Assembly (NCBI GenBank): GCA_010909165.1
Contig: MU008169.1
Span: forward strand, 1,054,001 to 1,118,000
From: Anthoceros angustus
Lineage: Eukaryota; Streptophyta; Anthocerotopsida; Anthocerotales; Anthocerotaceae
DNA: 64,000 nucleotides
Direction: 5' to 3'
In this document: positions 10,972 to 21,549 of the stretch, piece by piece
Layout: every line of letters begins with the position of its first letter
Position numbering within the stretch: the stretch's first letter is position 1
Made by a program: the position numbers and the translations under genes
Notes under the pieces: model-generated
What the model was told of the DNA's origin: nothing
What the model saw: only the letters and a program-made list of their open reading frames with translations
Database searches by the model: none

Positions 10972-11475
10972 TTGAATTCCTGAGTTGATCAGGGACGAGT
11001 ATGTGCACACACATTTTGGTCTGTGTGATTGGGACGCTTATGGCTTTCATTTGCTTACGATGTGCTTACGTCTCGGTGTTGTGTTGCTGTGTGCAGATAA
11101 ACGACATCACGCGGGAAGAATTTGTTGGAGGATGCCGAGTCATTGCGGGGATAACTTGTTCACGCAGGCAATCCAGCAGATGCACCTCAATGCCCGTCTT
11201 GCTGCTACCAATGTAATCAATAGTCAAATACCTGCTTGTGCAACTGCGTGCAGTACATTCTTTCCCCGTTGTGAGTGCTGATGGTTGTGTTGCCACAGGT
11301 GAAGGCAGAGCCGCAAACTCCACAATCTCAGCTATCTCCAGGACCTCTTTGTTTGCAGCAGCAGACGATCCAGAACAGACAAGCTGAGCTGCCGGGAGCG
11401 AGTCAGCTGCAACACCTGGGGTCACAAATTTTGGAAACTGTGAAAATGAGGTTGGTAAACAGTTCAAGCAGCAGT
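10963..11475 (+). pseudogene. TAF4: TAF4 fragment 7 (intron 3 to exon 5)
   Basis: Continuation of the same TAF4 copy after SDR patch 2: the rest of intron 3, exon 4, intron 4 and the start of exon 5. It ends at AGCAGCAGT, where a further SDR patch begins. Confidence 0.85.
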
Positions 11476-11901
11476 TTTCCAGACCGTTCCGGGAGGTGCC
11501 CCGTTGTTCCTCCAGGCCGGCTCGGTCATATCCGTGATAGTCCAGCCAGGGCAATAGGGGGTCACATACACTTTTTGCCCTGTAGGCCTGTCACCCAGCT
11601 GCTTAGCCAAGAGCCGAGAATACGCGTTCACAAGAGCCTTGGAAAAGTGGTAGTGAGTTTTGGCCCATGTGCCTTTCTCCGGCTCCTTCAGAGATGCGTA
11701 GTATCCCTCCACCAATTCGTCCAACACCTCCTCCGAAAGTTTGTCCACATTTTCCAGAGTCTGCCTTACAGAATCCTTGCCAAGAATCTGTAAAAAGGAG
11801 AGCGGTACAGGGTTAGCTTTGCAGTTTAAGCAAGAAAGAGTCCATGACAATCGACCTAGGCAAATGTAGAGGACAAAATACTCGACTCACCTCCAACAGC
11901 C
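11467..11901 (-). pseudogene. SDR reductase patch 3 inside TAF4
   Basis: About 430 bp of minus-strand SDR sequence (exon 4, intron 3 and the start of exon 3) replacing about 75 bp of TAF4 exon 5. The edges are AGCAGCAGT (11,467-11,475) and CCAACAGCC (11,893-11,901). Each is shared by both parents for exactly nine bases. Confidence 0.85.
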
Positions 11902-12357
11902 TCCTTCCCTGGGGCAGAAGGCATCACCTCTGCAACCGCCTAGTAGCCAGTTTCTGCTATCGCAGGGTTCAGCAGCTGCAGCGGACAAGCCATTGAGCAA
12001 ATATCGGAGGTCGAAACTTTGGAAAGAACAGGAAAGGAGAGCAGAAGAGGAGCAACTGCTGGGCAGCACAACTACCCAGACAATGGGAGTTACAGCAGTA
12101 GGAACAACTCAGCCAGTGCAGCAATCTCAAAATCAGTGACAGCAGATAGTTGCTGTCTCAAATCACCAATCCCAAAAGAAGACACCTCCGCCGTCGACCA
12201 GCATCGAAACTTGTTTGCAAGCCAAAGTGGACCCCAGAATCCATCTAGACCACAGGTCTTAGACTCTCCTGCCTTGCAAAGAGTGGAGTCTTTGAGAGGC
12301 AACGAGCAAGAGCCTTTGTTATCCTCCCCGGTTATACTGCCCGTCTGACTGGCAGCT
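11893..12357 (+). pseudogene. TAF4: TAF4 fragment 8 (exon 5)
   Basis: The TAF4 exon 5 copy resumes from [15 protein letters not shown] to the [10 protein letters not shown] region. It carries the same in-frame TGA and internal deletion as fragment 5, so fragments 5 and 8 descend from one defective copy. It ends at CTGGCAGCT, where a beta-helix gene patch starts. Confidence 0.85.
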
Positions 12358-12943
12358 GATCCATCCCGGGAGGTTGGCGCCCACGACGACGAAGCTGGAG
12401 ACGACGTTGGAGTGGCCGGTGTTGAGCTTCAGCCCGGAGGACTGATTGTAGCACACCATGCCGTCCACCTGGACCCCGGACGAGGCCCAGTCCAGGTACA
12501 TGCACTGGACGCCCTGACGGCGTAGTTGCAGGAGAGGTAGTTCCCGGGTTGATCCAGTGCGAGGCGAAGTAGATGGCGGCCGCATCGGACGCCGTCGGCA
12601 GCCCGGGCGACGGTGATGTAGTTGTTGCTGATGGTGCTCAGCATGCAGTCGCCCACGTTGTGCTGCCCGGTCCTGCACTGCACCCCGCGAACGCCTGGTT
12701 CCGGAAGACGTTGTTGGAGACGGAGACGCCCACCGACATGCGGCGGAGGAACGCGCCCACCTGGGCTCCCGTGACGACGCTGTTGGTGAGGGAGACCGCG
12801 GCCGGGACGCGGCCCGGCCCGTCGCCCACGAACCCGAAGTCCACGGCGGCGACGTCGGACGGGAGGGTGGCGACGGCCAGGAGTCGAGGCCGATCTGGGT
12901 CGATTCCTGCACGTCGATGCGGCCCAGGATGTGGGTGGATTTC
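12349..12943 (-). pseudogene. Beta-helix gene patch 1 inside TAF4
   Basis: About 590 bp of the beta-helix gene (counterpart about 17,688-18,289, minus strand) replaces about 80 bp of TAF4 exon 5. The edges are CTGGCAGCT (12,349-12,357) and GTGGATTTC (12,935-12,943). Relative to the intact gene, several G/C runs are one base shorter and a few positions differ, so the frame is lost. Most of these changes are shared with patch 2 at 13,839. Confidence 0.85.
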
Positions 12944-13575
12944 CCCAAGCCAGGTCTGATGTTCTGTCTCTTAGCTCATGGTCCACGAATTGGATAGGCT
13001 GTAGTCAAATGTTTTCTCTCTTGGGGCCGGTAGATTTTTTGTTACTCACTGGTGCCGGTGTGGGATGTACAGGGAGTGCAACAGACTCCTGGTGTCCTTA
13101 CAATTCGATCAGGTGGTTCTGGTCTGTCCATGCAAAAGAAATCAAATACCCCCATTCCAAGTGGCTTGACACCTACAAGTGCACAAGTACAAGGACAGGG
13201 ACCTGTACAAAATTCAAGCATGTCTGAATTGTCAACCCTGGCTCAGTAGCAGGGAAGACTTCGATGACGAAGCCAGTGCTTGGTCCGAAGAAAGCTGCCG
13301 AAACTCCGCCACTATCTCAGCCCCCAAGGTTGGTGGTGTCCTATTATGTCAAATAGCTTGTTGTTCTTTGGATATTTATGTACGTGTACTGCGGATGAAC
13401 CTGAAAGGTTTGGCATTTGGCTGGCAGTCTATGACTGTAGGTAGCCCTTTCTTGTGTTGGGCTGCAGTAAGAAGCAGAAAGTCGCGGGTGGTGATGCCGT
13501 TCAGAGCATTGATCAGTTCTACGATATCACGGTCGTGAGTGGCGTAAACCTCGGGGTTAGATGTTATTTAGATTG
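12935..13575 (+). pseudogene. TAF4: TAF4 fragment 9 (end of exon 5 to exon 7)
   Basis: TAF4 resumes at the last codons of exon 5 and runs through intron 5, exon 6, intron 6 and exon 7 to the start of intron 7. The exon 7 donor region is altered (CTCGGGGTTAGATG where the intact gene has CTCAGGGTAAGATG). The copy ends close to 13,575 and meets the 3' end of an SDR paralogue on the opposite strand. Confidence 0.8.
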
Positions 13576-13838
13576 AGAAGAAGAAGAAGAATTTTATTTA
13601 AGTCCACTATTTTGTTGCGGGAAAGCCTAGGTGGTGTCCACAGGGAGCGTGTCTTCACAGGGTTCGCATACACAAAAACTAGTCTTGCATTTCATGGATG
13701 GACAAGAAGGTCCGAATGCATTAGAAGTCCAGCAATTCGCGATCCATGTAAAATTTGCCCGATTGCAACTCACTTGCTGGCAACAAAGCGAGCCACACGC
13801 CATCCGCTCCTCCTTCAGCAGCAGTTTTCCAGACCGTT

Positions 13839-14541
13839 CCGGGAGGTTGGCGCCCACGACGACGAAGCTGGAGACGACGTTGGAGTGGCCGGTGTTGAGC
13901 TTCAGCCCGGAGGACTGATTGTAGCACACCATGCCGTCCACCTGGACCCCGGACGAGGCCCAGTCCAGGTACATGCACTGGACGCCCTGACGGCGTAGTT
14001 GCAGGAGAGGTAGTTCCCGGGTTGATCCAGTGCGAGGCGAAGTAGATGGCGGCCGCATCGGACGCCGTCGGCAGCCCGGGCGACGGTGATGTAGTTGTTG
14101 CTGATGGTGCTCAGCATGCAGTCGCCCACGTTGTGCTGCCCGGTCCTGCACTGCACCCCGCGAACGCCTGGTTCCGGAAGACGTTGTTGGAGACGGAGAC
14201 GCCCACCGACATGCGGCGGAGGAACGCGCCCACCTGGGCTCCCGTGACGACGCTGTTGGTGAGGGAGACCGCGGCCGGGACGCGGCCCGGCCCGTCGCCC
14301 ACGAACCCGAAGTCCACGGCGGCGACGTCGGACGGGAGGGTGGCGACGGCCAGGAGTCGAGGCCGATCTGGGTCGATTCCTGCACGTCGATGCGGCCCAG
14401 GATGTGGGTGGATTTCGCGATCTGGATGCCCCAGGAGCGGTAGATGAGGATGGCTGGGCAGAGCACCGACCCAGTACGCGTCGTGCGGGAACGACGACTC
14501 GCAGTCGCCGTCCGCCGCCCCGGCGCGTCCAGCGGGAGGTG
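13839..14541 (-). pseudogene. Beta-helix gene patch 2 inside the SDR paralogue
   Basis: About 700 bp of the beta-helix gene (counterpart about 17,704-18,416) lies within SDR exon 4. The left edge is CCGGGAGGT (13,839-13,847) and the right edge CGGGAGGTG (14,533-14,541). These two words overlap in the SDR target, so no SDR sequence was lost. The beta-helix gene itself carries the words as a direct repeat about 700 bp apart. Confidence 0.85.
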
Positions 14542-15622
14542 CCCGTTGTTCCTCCAGGCCGGCTCGGTCATATCCGTGATAGTCCAGCCAGGGCAATAGG
14601 GGGTCACATACACTTTTTGCCCTGTAGGCCTGTCACCCAGCTGCTTAGCCAAGAGCCGAGAATACGCGTTCACAAGAGCCTTGGAAAAGTGGTAGTGAGT
14701 TTTGGCCCATGTGCCTTTCTCCGGCTCCTTCAGAGATGCGTAGTATCCCTCCACCAATTCGTCCAACACCTCCTCCGAAAGTTTGTCCACATTTTCCAGA
14801 GTCTGCCTTACAGAATCCTTGCCAAGAATCTGTAAAAGGAGAGCGGTACAGGGTTAGCTTGCAGTTTAAGCAGAAAGAGTCCATGACAATCGACCTAGGC
14901 AAATGTAGAGGACAAAATACTCGACTCACCTCCAACAGCCCTGTCCGAGAGCTAACAGTGACAATTCGTGCGCCGGCCTCTGATGCTCTCAGCAGAGGCA
15001 GGATGCTTCTGGTTACAAACTTGACTCCGTAGAAGTTTGTGTTGAGGGTCGTTACCGCACCTTCAGGGTAGTAGAAGACGCCAGCATTGTTAACCTGACA
15101 GAAGACGGAACCTTGAGAACGCCACTTGCAAACAGCACAAACTCATCCAACACGGCAATTTAGCATGATATGACGGCATCAACTAACCAGTATGTCGACA
15201 GCACCGTACTTTCCCTTCAACCAATCCGCAAGCTTCTGTGCCGACTCATCGCTTGCAACATCCAGCTGATGATACACAACCGGAAGGCCCTCGTCCACAA
15301 GCTTCTTCACAGCATCTCGCCCTCTCGTCTCGTCCCGTGAGGTCAACACTGTGGTTATCCCGTTCTGTGCAAGCTGCTTGGCTATCTCGTAGCCTATGCC
15401 TTTGTTGCCCCCGGTTACAACAGCAACGGTATCCTTGGACCACCATCTGCTTGAACCACAACAGGGGAGTGGCTGGGTAAGTATACTGGCGCGCTCGACA
15501 AAGCACAGACCCGAGCACATTACAGATGTTCCATGGCAGTCCAGACCTCGTCTTCTCACTCGTCATTGTAAAACCTTGGAGCTGCGTTCACATTCTGATA
15601 CTCGCAACTGCGAATGGCACCA

Positions 15623-15630
15623 TATTTATA
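15623..15630 (-). promoter_or_regulatory. TATA box of the disrupted SDR paralogue
   Basis: TATAAATA on the minus strand, 57 bp upstream of the ATG at 15,566. The same motif in the same local context precedes the intact SDR gene at 40,458, which supports it as a conserved core promoter. Confidence 0.55.
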
Positions 15631-15659
15631 TCCCCTGCTGGAACCTTTCAGTCCCTTCC

Positions 15660-17115
15660 CGCTGAGGTTCCCTGTTTCACACGCGGCAAAAAACACCTCA
15701 AGCAGGAATCTTGTGAAAGGAGTGTCCCGGCAAACCGGAACTGTACAAGTTCCATGTTCCAATATACCAGCTCACTAATAGGTATATATTCAAAGACATC
15801 AAATTGAAGTCCATGAAGGGGAGGTACATGTTTAGTCTGCCAATTCAAATTATGTTTCTAGATCTAAAGTAAAATAATAAAGCCCATCAAAGAAAATTTT
15901 ACCTGTTTTATTCAATAAAAAAAATTTCAATCTCAGCTTTCTTTTTAAGATATCACTTTGAATCATATGAAAACTATAACATGTAAGTTACATGTTATGA
16001 GGTTCACACAGTTTTGATGATTGTATTTGTAAGTTGGATATTCTGCGTGCTTCGTAAAAGAGATTACATAAAACGTGTAAAAGTGATTACGTAAAGAACA
16101 CATGTGACATAGAAGTCTCCTAGCTCATATAGTGACTTATTTACATAGCACTTTTTAGCTAGCTTCATTATGCACATAGGGATTGACATATACATATTCG
16201 TTCCTTGCGTGTCCTCTTGATCGGCTTTCGACCCCTTTATCATTGTTCTCTAACAAACCCCTAACGCTCTTTTAGGCCCGGTTTGCTAATGAGCCTTATC
16301 ATTATTCTATAGAGCTCATAACATCCCTTCCCACATCAGAGGGCTGTACCTAATTAAAAGGTCTTTGATTTGCTAATGAGGATTATCAATTCATTTTGTG
16401 CACTTTGATGGGTTGGGTACCTTACACAGGTCTAGAAGTATCACAAATAACCATATCCAATTCCACAATCACTTTATCTTCCTTAGCGACTCAATAAAAT
16501 TCCTTTTTGGTGTAAAATTTGGAGATAAGTCATAATAAGTAGTCATACAACAACAACAACTTTATTGTATATGTCATACCACCTGACTAAGTACCCGGTA
16601 TCCTGATCTGTCCATTTTGACAGGCTTAAACACATGATTAAGCCTGTCAAATCATCCGATTTTGGAATCAACAACCCTAGCCCTTAGCCAGGACCACGGT
16701 GGTAGTGGTGCATAGTGATGCTACTCTGACGGGTTCCATACACGGTGGAACATGTTATTGTCTATAAAGATGTCTTTTATTCCCTCGTAGCCTTCATCAA
16801 AACCATGAGGCCTTTGTGGAGTATGTCGATTGCCTCAAGTCTAAGCCCAAAAGTCGGTACCAAAATGAGAAGAAGCGGACAAACTCCCACTAGACCTTGC
16901 AAGCTACACACGACAAACTCCCACTAGACCTTGCAAGCTACACACGTAAGATAAAAGCCACTCATAGTTGGATCACTTTGTCTCCACCTTGTTGTTATTG
17001 GAAGAAGAAAAGAATCCTAGGCCTGGGACAAAGGAAGTCTGGTCCTTTCAAGCTAGCCCTAAAATTCACTGGTCTGCCCTCATGGAAACATCGAACTAGC
17101 CAGGGAAACCAGGGA
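15660..17115. other. Intergenic region with a perfect 34-bp tandem repeat
   Basis: AT-rich sequence between the patchwork and the beta-helix gene. A 34-bp unit (starting ACAAACTCCCACTAGACC) occurs twice back to back at 16,879-16,912 and 16,913-16,946. Short frames around 16,745-17,145 are not recognisable, although the area could be the remnant of a polyprotein-type element. No gene is called. Confidence 0.5.
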
Positions 17116-17123
17116 ATATGTAC

Positions 17124-18892
17124 TCATCGGCTAGGCTGGGAGTAGTCGTCCGCAGCAGCGTTGGTGAACCAACGGCCAACCAGGACGCCGGGCTTGACGT
17201 TGTAGCGGGCAAGGTAATCCGCATCCGCCACCTTCTGGACCCCGTTCTGCGACTTGGGGCAGGAACGGAATCCCGGGTAAAGGTTGTAAACGGGCGAGGA
17301 AGGCGCCACCCCGAAGTCGAGCCCGTTAAAATCCGCAAACTGCATAACCTTACTGGTAAGCGGGGGAGCCGTGTAGTTAAGGCTGTTAAGCGCCGGCACC
17401 ACGCTCACATTCGCGCAGCTGAGATAAGTAGGCGTGTTCCTGGGCTTGCGCGGATCCACGATCACCAGCTCCAGCCGGTTCCCGGTGGGAATCCCGCTGC
17501 AGCCGCCGGTCACCTCGGTGGGCGCGCTCCCGGGCGGGTTGCAGCCGACGCCCCCGAAGCGGCTCAGCTTGCAGAAGTCCGTGAGCCAGGGGTACGCCTT
17601 GCGGAACGCGGGCGAGCTGTAGGACGCGATCCGCTGCGCGTCCCAGAACTTCCCGATCTCGGCCCGGCAGTTGTTGAGCTCGAAGTTCTGGCAGCTGATC
17701 CATCCCGGGAGGTTGGCGCCCACGACGACGAAGCTGGAGACGACGTTGGAGTGGCCGGTGTTGAGCTTCAGCCCGGAGGACTGATTGTAGCACACCATGC
17801 CGTCCACCTGGACCCCGGACGAGGCCCAGTCCAGGTACATGCACTGGACGCCCCCGACGGCGTAGTTGCAGGAGAGGTAGTTCCCGGGGTTGATCCAGTG
17901 CGAGGCGAAGTAGATGGCGGCCGCATCGGACGCCGTCGGGTAGCCCGGGGCGACGGTGATGTAGTTGTTGCTGATGGTGCTCAGCATGCAGTCGCCCACG
18001 TTGTGCTGCCCGGTCCCGCACTGCACCCCCGCGAACGCCTGGTTCCGGAAGACGTTGTTGGAGACGGAGACGCCCACCGACATGCGGCGGAGGAACGCGC
18101 CCACCTGGGCTCCCGTGACGACGCTGTTGGTGAGGGAGACCGCGGCCGGGACGCGGCCCGGCCCGTCGCCCACGAACCCGAAGTCCACGGCGGCGACGTC
18201 GGACGGGAGGGTGGCGACGGCCAGGGAGTCGAGGCCGATCTGGGTCGATTCCTGCACGTCGATGCGGCCCAGGATGTGGGTGGATTTCGCGATCTGGATG
18301 CCCCAGGAGCGGTAGATGAGGATGGCTGGGCAGAGCACCGACCCCGAGTACGCGTCGTGCGGGAACGACGACTCGCAGTCGCCGTCCGCCGCCCCCGGCG
18401 CGTCCAGCGGGAGGTGGAAGTTGAGGTTCTGGATGAGGACGTTGGAGGCGTTCCAGAGGACCAGGACCGGGCCGGCCGACGCGTTGTTGTCCAAGAAGAT
18501 CGTGGGCGACCGGTCGCCCGCGCTCGTGAGGATGGTGCATGAGAACTCCTCTGACAGGGTTATGGTGGACGGGGTTTTCAGGTCCGTTGCCACTGCCAAA
18601 GTTACCGTTGTGTTGGACGGGTACAGGGTCCGCTTGTACAGGTCCGCCGGCGTGTTCACCACGATTCGTTTTGCGTTCACGTATGTGGAGCACGGCCCGC
18701 CTGCAGAAATGACCTCTTCCATGTTAGCATCATGAAGTGAAGAATGCATGCAATGGCATGAAGAGGAAGGTTGGAGGAGATGGAGAGGATACCTTTTGCA
18801 GATACCATGGTGGGTTGGTGGCACAGGGTGGCCAGCGCTGAGATGCACAGCACCAGGCCGGAGTGGAAGAGAGCTGCATGGCTTCTAGCCAT
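17124..18892 (-). CDS. Secreted right-handed beta-helix protein
   Basis: Two exons: 18,892-18,793 and 18,700-17,124, with a GT-AG intron of 92 bp, giving 558 residues. The first exon encodes a clear signal peptide (MARSHAALFHSGLVLCISAL then ATLCHQPTMVSA), so the protein should enter the secretory pathway. The body has repeated short beta-strand rungs with Asn ladders (VLIQNLNF, VSVSNNVFRN, STISNNYITV), as in right-handed parallel beta-helix (pectin-lyase fold) proteins. It has several Cys residues and N-glycosylation sequons. No catalytic residues of a named pectinase family are evident, so the substrate is unknown. Coding GC is high. The 474-codon frame on the opposite strand (17,118-18,542) is a shadow. 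This gene is the donor of the patches at 12,349 and 13,839. Confidence 0.88.
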
Positions 18893-19554
18893 TTTGCTCC
18901 CCAGCAAGAGAGAAGGGACTCGAGTGTGGAACCGTGAAGGAAGACTGCTCTTCTGTCTTGGGGCAGCAGGAGGAATGCGGGCTTCATATAGTGTGGGAAG
19001 GCCAGCTCCCATCATTGGGTGCACTGCTCTGGAGAAGCAAGTCTTGGAAGTGTGGAGGTTGGAGACGTTCGGTTTCAGAAATTCATGCCTGTTGCAAGCA
19101 CATGTTGTGAGCATTGGCCTTTGGCCTTCACGATTCCTCACCGCTGTCTTCTAATCTTGAAGTAGGAGGTTAAAAGTTCCTTGCTTGCAAATTGGAGCAC
19201 GACCACCATCACGGTGCTTTGTTTGTAAGCTTGAAGTAAGGGGAAGCAGTTAATGAATTAAGCTCAGCTGAGAGGCATCGGGCTCTTCAAGGTAGGTGCG
19301 TTGCAAAGAATTCATACATTGATGAGCATCGCTTCGTTTCTCATCTCGCATGCACCAAGGAAGAAGCGGGAGTTAAGGGTTACGGCCGTGGGTGGTGCGA
19401 AACCACACTCGTTGAACAGTCTGTGCAGATTTGCTATCCGGGCTAGGAGGATGGGGACTCTCACGTTCGTGCAAGAGGAGGAGGGCGATGTAGAGAAATT
19501 GAGGGGGCTAGACTAGGGCAGGAATAGGTAGGGGTGGTTGCTTGATTAGGTGGT
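18893..19554. promoter_or_regulatory. Divergent promoter region, beta-helix gene / mitochondrial L21 gene
   Basis: 662 bp between the start codons of two divergent genes. A TATATGA motif on the minus strand (18,990-18,984), about 95 bp from the beta-helix ATG, is a candidate TATA box. No convincing TATA box is seen for the L21 gene, which is common for housekeeping promoters. No other gene is visible. Confidence 0.4.
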
Positions 19555-20708
19555 ATGGCGGCAGCGGTGAGGTGCGTTCGGCACCTGCTGGGCAGGCTTG
19601 CAGTAGACCCGATTTCGCAAGGTCAGTCGCAACCGCTGGGATTGGCAGCTGCGGCAGGGGCAGGGGCAGGGGCGGGATGGTTGCACCATGGCCGGGTGAA
19701 TGGGGTGGCTGCACTTGCTGCGCAGCTGAGAGGTCTCTCCACGCTGCCCACCGCCCTGGAGAGCCCTGCTGCTGAAGCTGTGGAAAGCACGGAAGGTGGC
19801 GTTGGGCAGCAGGAAAGCCCGGCTCCGCCCCCCCCCAAGTACACCCTGGCGGCTGTGAAGCAGGCTGCGGATGTTGGGTACAGCGTGCAGGGACGCTTCG
19901 ACGGCAGCCACATATGGATCAAGCGGCAGCAAGCCTTCGCAGTTGTTCAGGTGGGTTGGGGTGCCGGGTGTGGTCGTTGCGGGATCCGATCCCGAACTCT
20001 GGTCTCACGAGGTGCTTGGCTGTATGGCAGGTGGGGTCACACCAGTTCAAGGTCACCCCAGGGGATCTCATCTACACGGAGAAGCTCAAGTACACTGACA
20101 TCAACGACAAGGTAGCAGGAAAGGGCGGAGAAGTGTTGATGTAAGTTTTGCGAGCAGCTGGGCTGGGCTGGCTTCTCATGGCTGGGCATACCATGTTGTG
20201 CAGCTGGCGTTGGAGAAGGTCTTGTTGGTGGGTACGACCACCAAAACCATCATAGGCAGACCCACAGTGCCCAACACCACTGTGTATGCAGCTGTGGAGG
20301 AGCATGTAAGCAAGCACTGTGACTTCTCTACTGTCGTTGCTCCAGTCATCCACCTTCTCTTCGTCTGCTTCATTTGGATTTGCTGATGGGGTGCAGGCAC
20401 TGGATGCTAAAGTGATCATCTTCAAGAAGAAAAGGAGGAAAAATTATCGGAGGTGCAAAGGTCATCGGCAAGTAAGCTACAACATGCTGTAGCTCCTTGT
20501 GATGGATCTTCCTCTGCATCTTTGGATGTGGCCCAGGGGACACATTTATACTATACTTCTGTGTGTAAGGTAGCTGGAACCTTAGATGCCCAGACTGTGA
20601 AGCTGTCTGACTGTTTCCTGCTTGCAGGAGCTGACTGCTCTGAGGATTCTCAACATCAACGGTTTCGAGGAAGTGAAGGATGCAGGACAGCTTGCCAAGG
20701 CTGCCTGA
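19555..20708 (+). CDS. RPL21M: Mitochondrial ribosomal protein L21 (bL21m)
   Basis: Five exons: 19,555-19,950, 20,031-20,111, 20,204-20,305, 20,397-20,471 and 20,628-20,708, giving 244 residues with all introns GT-AG and 80-156 bp. The first 110 residues are Ala/Arg/Gly-rich and fit a mitochondrial presequence. From about residue 128 the bL21 fold is clear: FAVVQVGSHQFKV, DLIYTEKL, TIIGRP, AAVEEHALDAKVIIFKKKRR and the KNYRR-GHRQ RNA-binding tail. The length and extension match plant NFD1-type mitochondrial L21, a large-subunit protein needed for mitochondrial translation. The family assignment is firm; mitochondrial rather than plastid targeting is inferred from the presequence and similarity to the plant NFD1 group. 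Confidence 0.92.
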
Positions 20709-21549
20709 TGAGCTCTTCCTGGTGTCTGGCAATGTGAAATGTTCTGCATTTGCAAGGGGTGCATCTACAAGACGGATGGATACCTGGCCTCAAGAGATCT
20801 TCCGACGCGCATAACACATGTATAATTAGGCGGTTTGGAGGCCATCGAATCTCCTGGAGTCGCTTTCTTCTTACATGGTCTCTGACCCAGTGCTTGGGCC
20901 GTCAGGAGTTTGAGTTGTCGGCTATCAGGCATTCCATTCCCGGACAGAACGGCAGGATTTTTGTGACATGTTTCCTGTCTTGTTGTACCTGCCAACTTGG
21001 CTGGCGAGAGCTTCAGACGTAAGCATCCAGTTCTGGAGAGTGCGTGACTTCGAAGGTCAGAGACGCTTTATTGTGGCAGACACTTGCTTTAAAAACATGT
21101 GCCTTGGCTGTGCTACCTTCCTTCCATTGTATGTATACGTCTGCGTGCATGTACATACTTACGTCTCTTCTGCTACCATCCCACCCGTGAGCTGCAAGGA
21201 ACCTTCACGTGACTGCAGTTACATAGGGGTCGTCTCTGCAACAGACTCCGTGAGATTTTGAGTCACAAGGTTCACATCTAGTACGTAGTAGTGTCTGTAC
21301 TTCGAACTTCGGGTGAAGGCGTTGCTCACATCTTATTACTGTTCAAGAATGAATGCGACTTTACATTGGTGAAGCAAAGTCTGCTTCTGTGGAAGAGTTT
21401 TGACCAAAAAAGGATTCCTTTTTTTCGAGTTCGTGCATAAATACAGGACTGATGAACGGTAGTTTGGAAGAGAACTTCACCTTTATCGTCTGTTGGTTGT
21501 CATGGAAAACGAATTGATCACGGTGTCCCAGGTTTGAAGCATTTGCAGC
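20709..21549. other. Intergenic region between convergent genes
   Basis: About 840 bp between the end of the L21 gene and the end of the patatin-like gene, which converge. It presumably holds both 3' UTRs and terminators. No further gene or repeat is seen. Confidence 0.5.

Larger units (their letters stand above)
13575..15640 (-). pseudogene. SDR reductase paralogue, disrupted
   Basis: An almost full-length minus-strand copy of the SDR gene at 40,523-41,668, with 3' flank, all coding parts and promoter. It reads from ATG at 15,566 down to the C-terminus near 13,720. It is broken in two ways. A 0.7 kb beta-helix fragment interrupts exon 4 (13,839-14,541). The first exon also lacks the intact gene's GT donor after its tenth codon (GGACTGCC where the intact copy has GGACTGTAA), and the next GT would shift the frame. 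The Rossmann motif TGGNKGIGYE is still encoded. It is the likely source of the SDR patches at 9.3-11.9 kb, which share its base differences from the intact gene. Confidence 0.85.

Noticed and set aside
17118-18542. 474-codon plus-strand frame opposite the beta-helix gene
   Set aside because: It is the antisense shadow of a GC-rich real gene. The minus strand has a signal peptide, splice sites and fold-like repeats; the plus frame has none.
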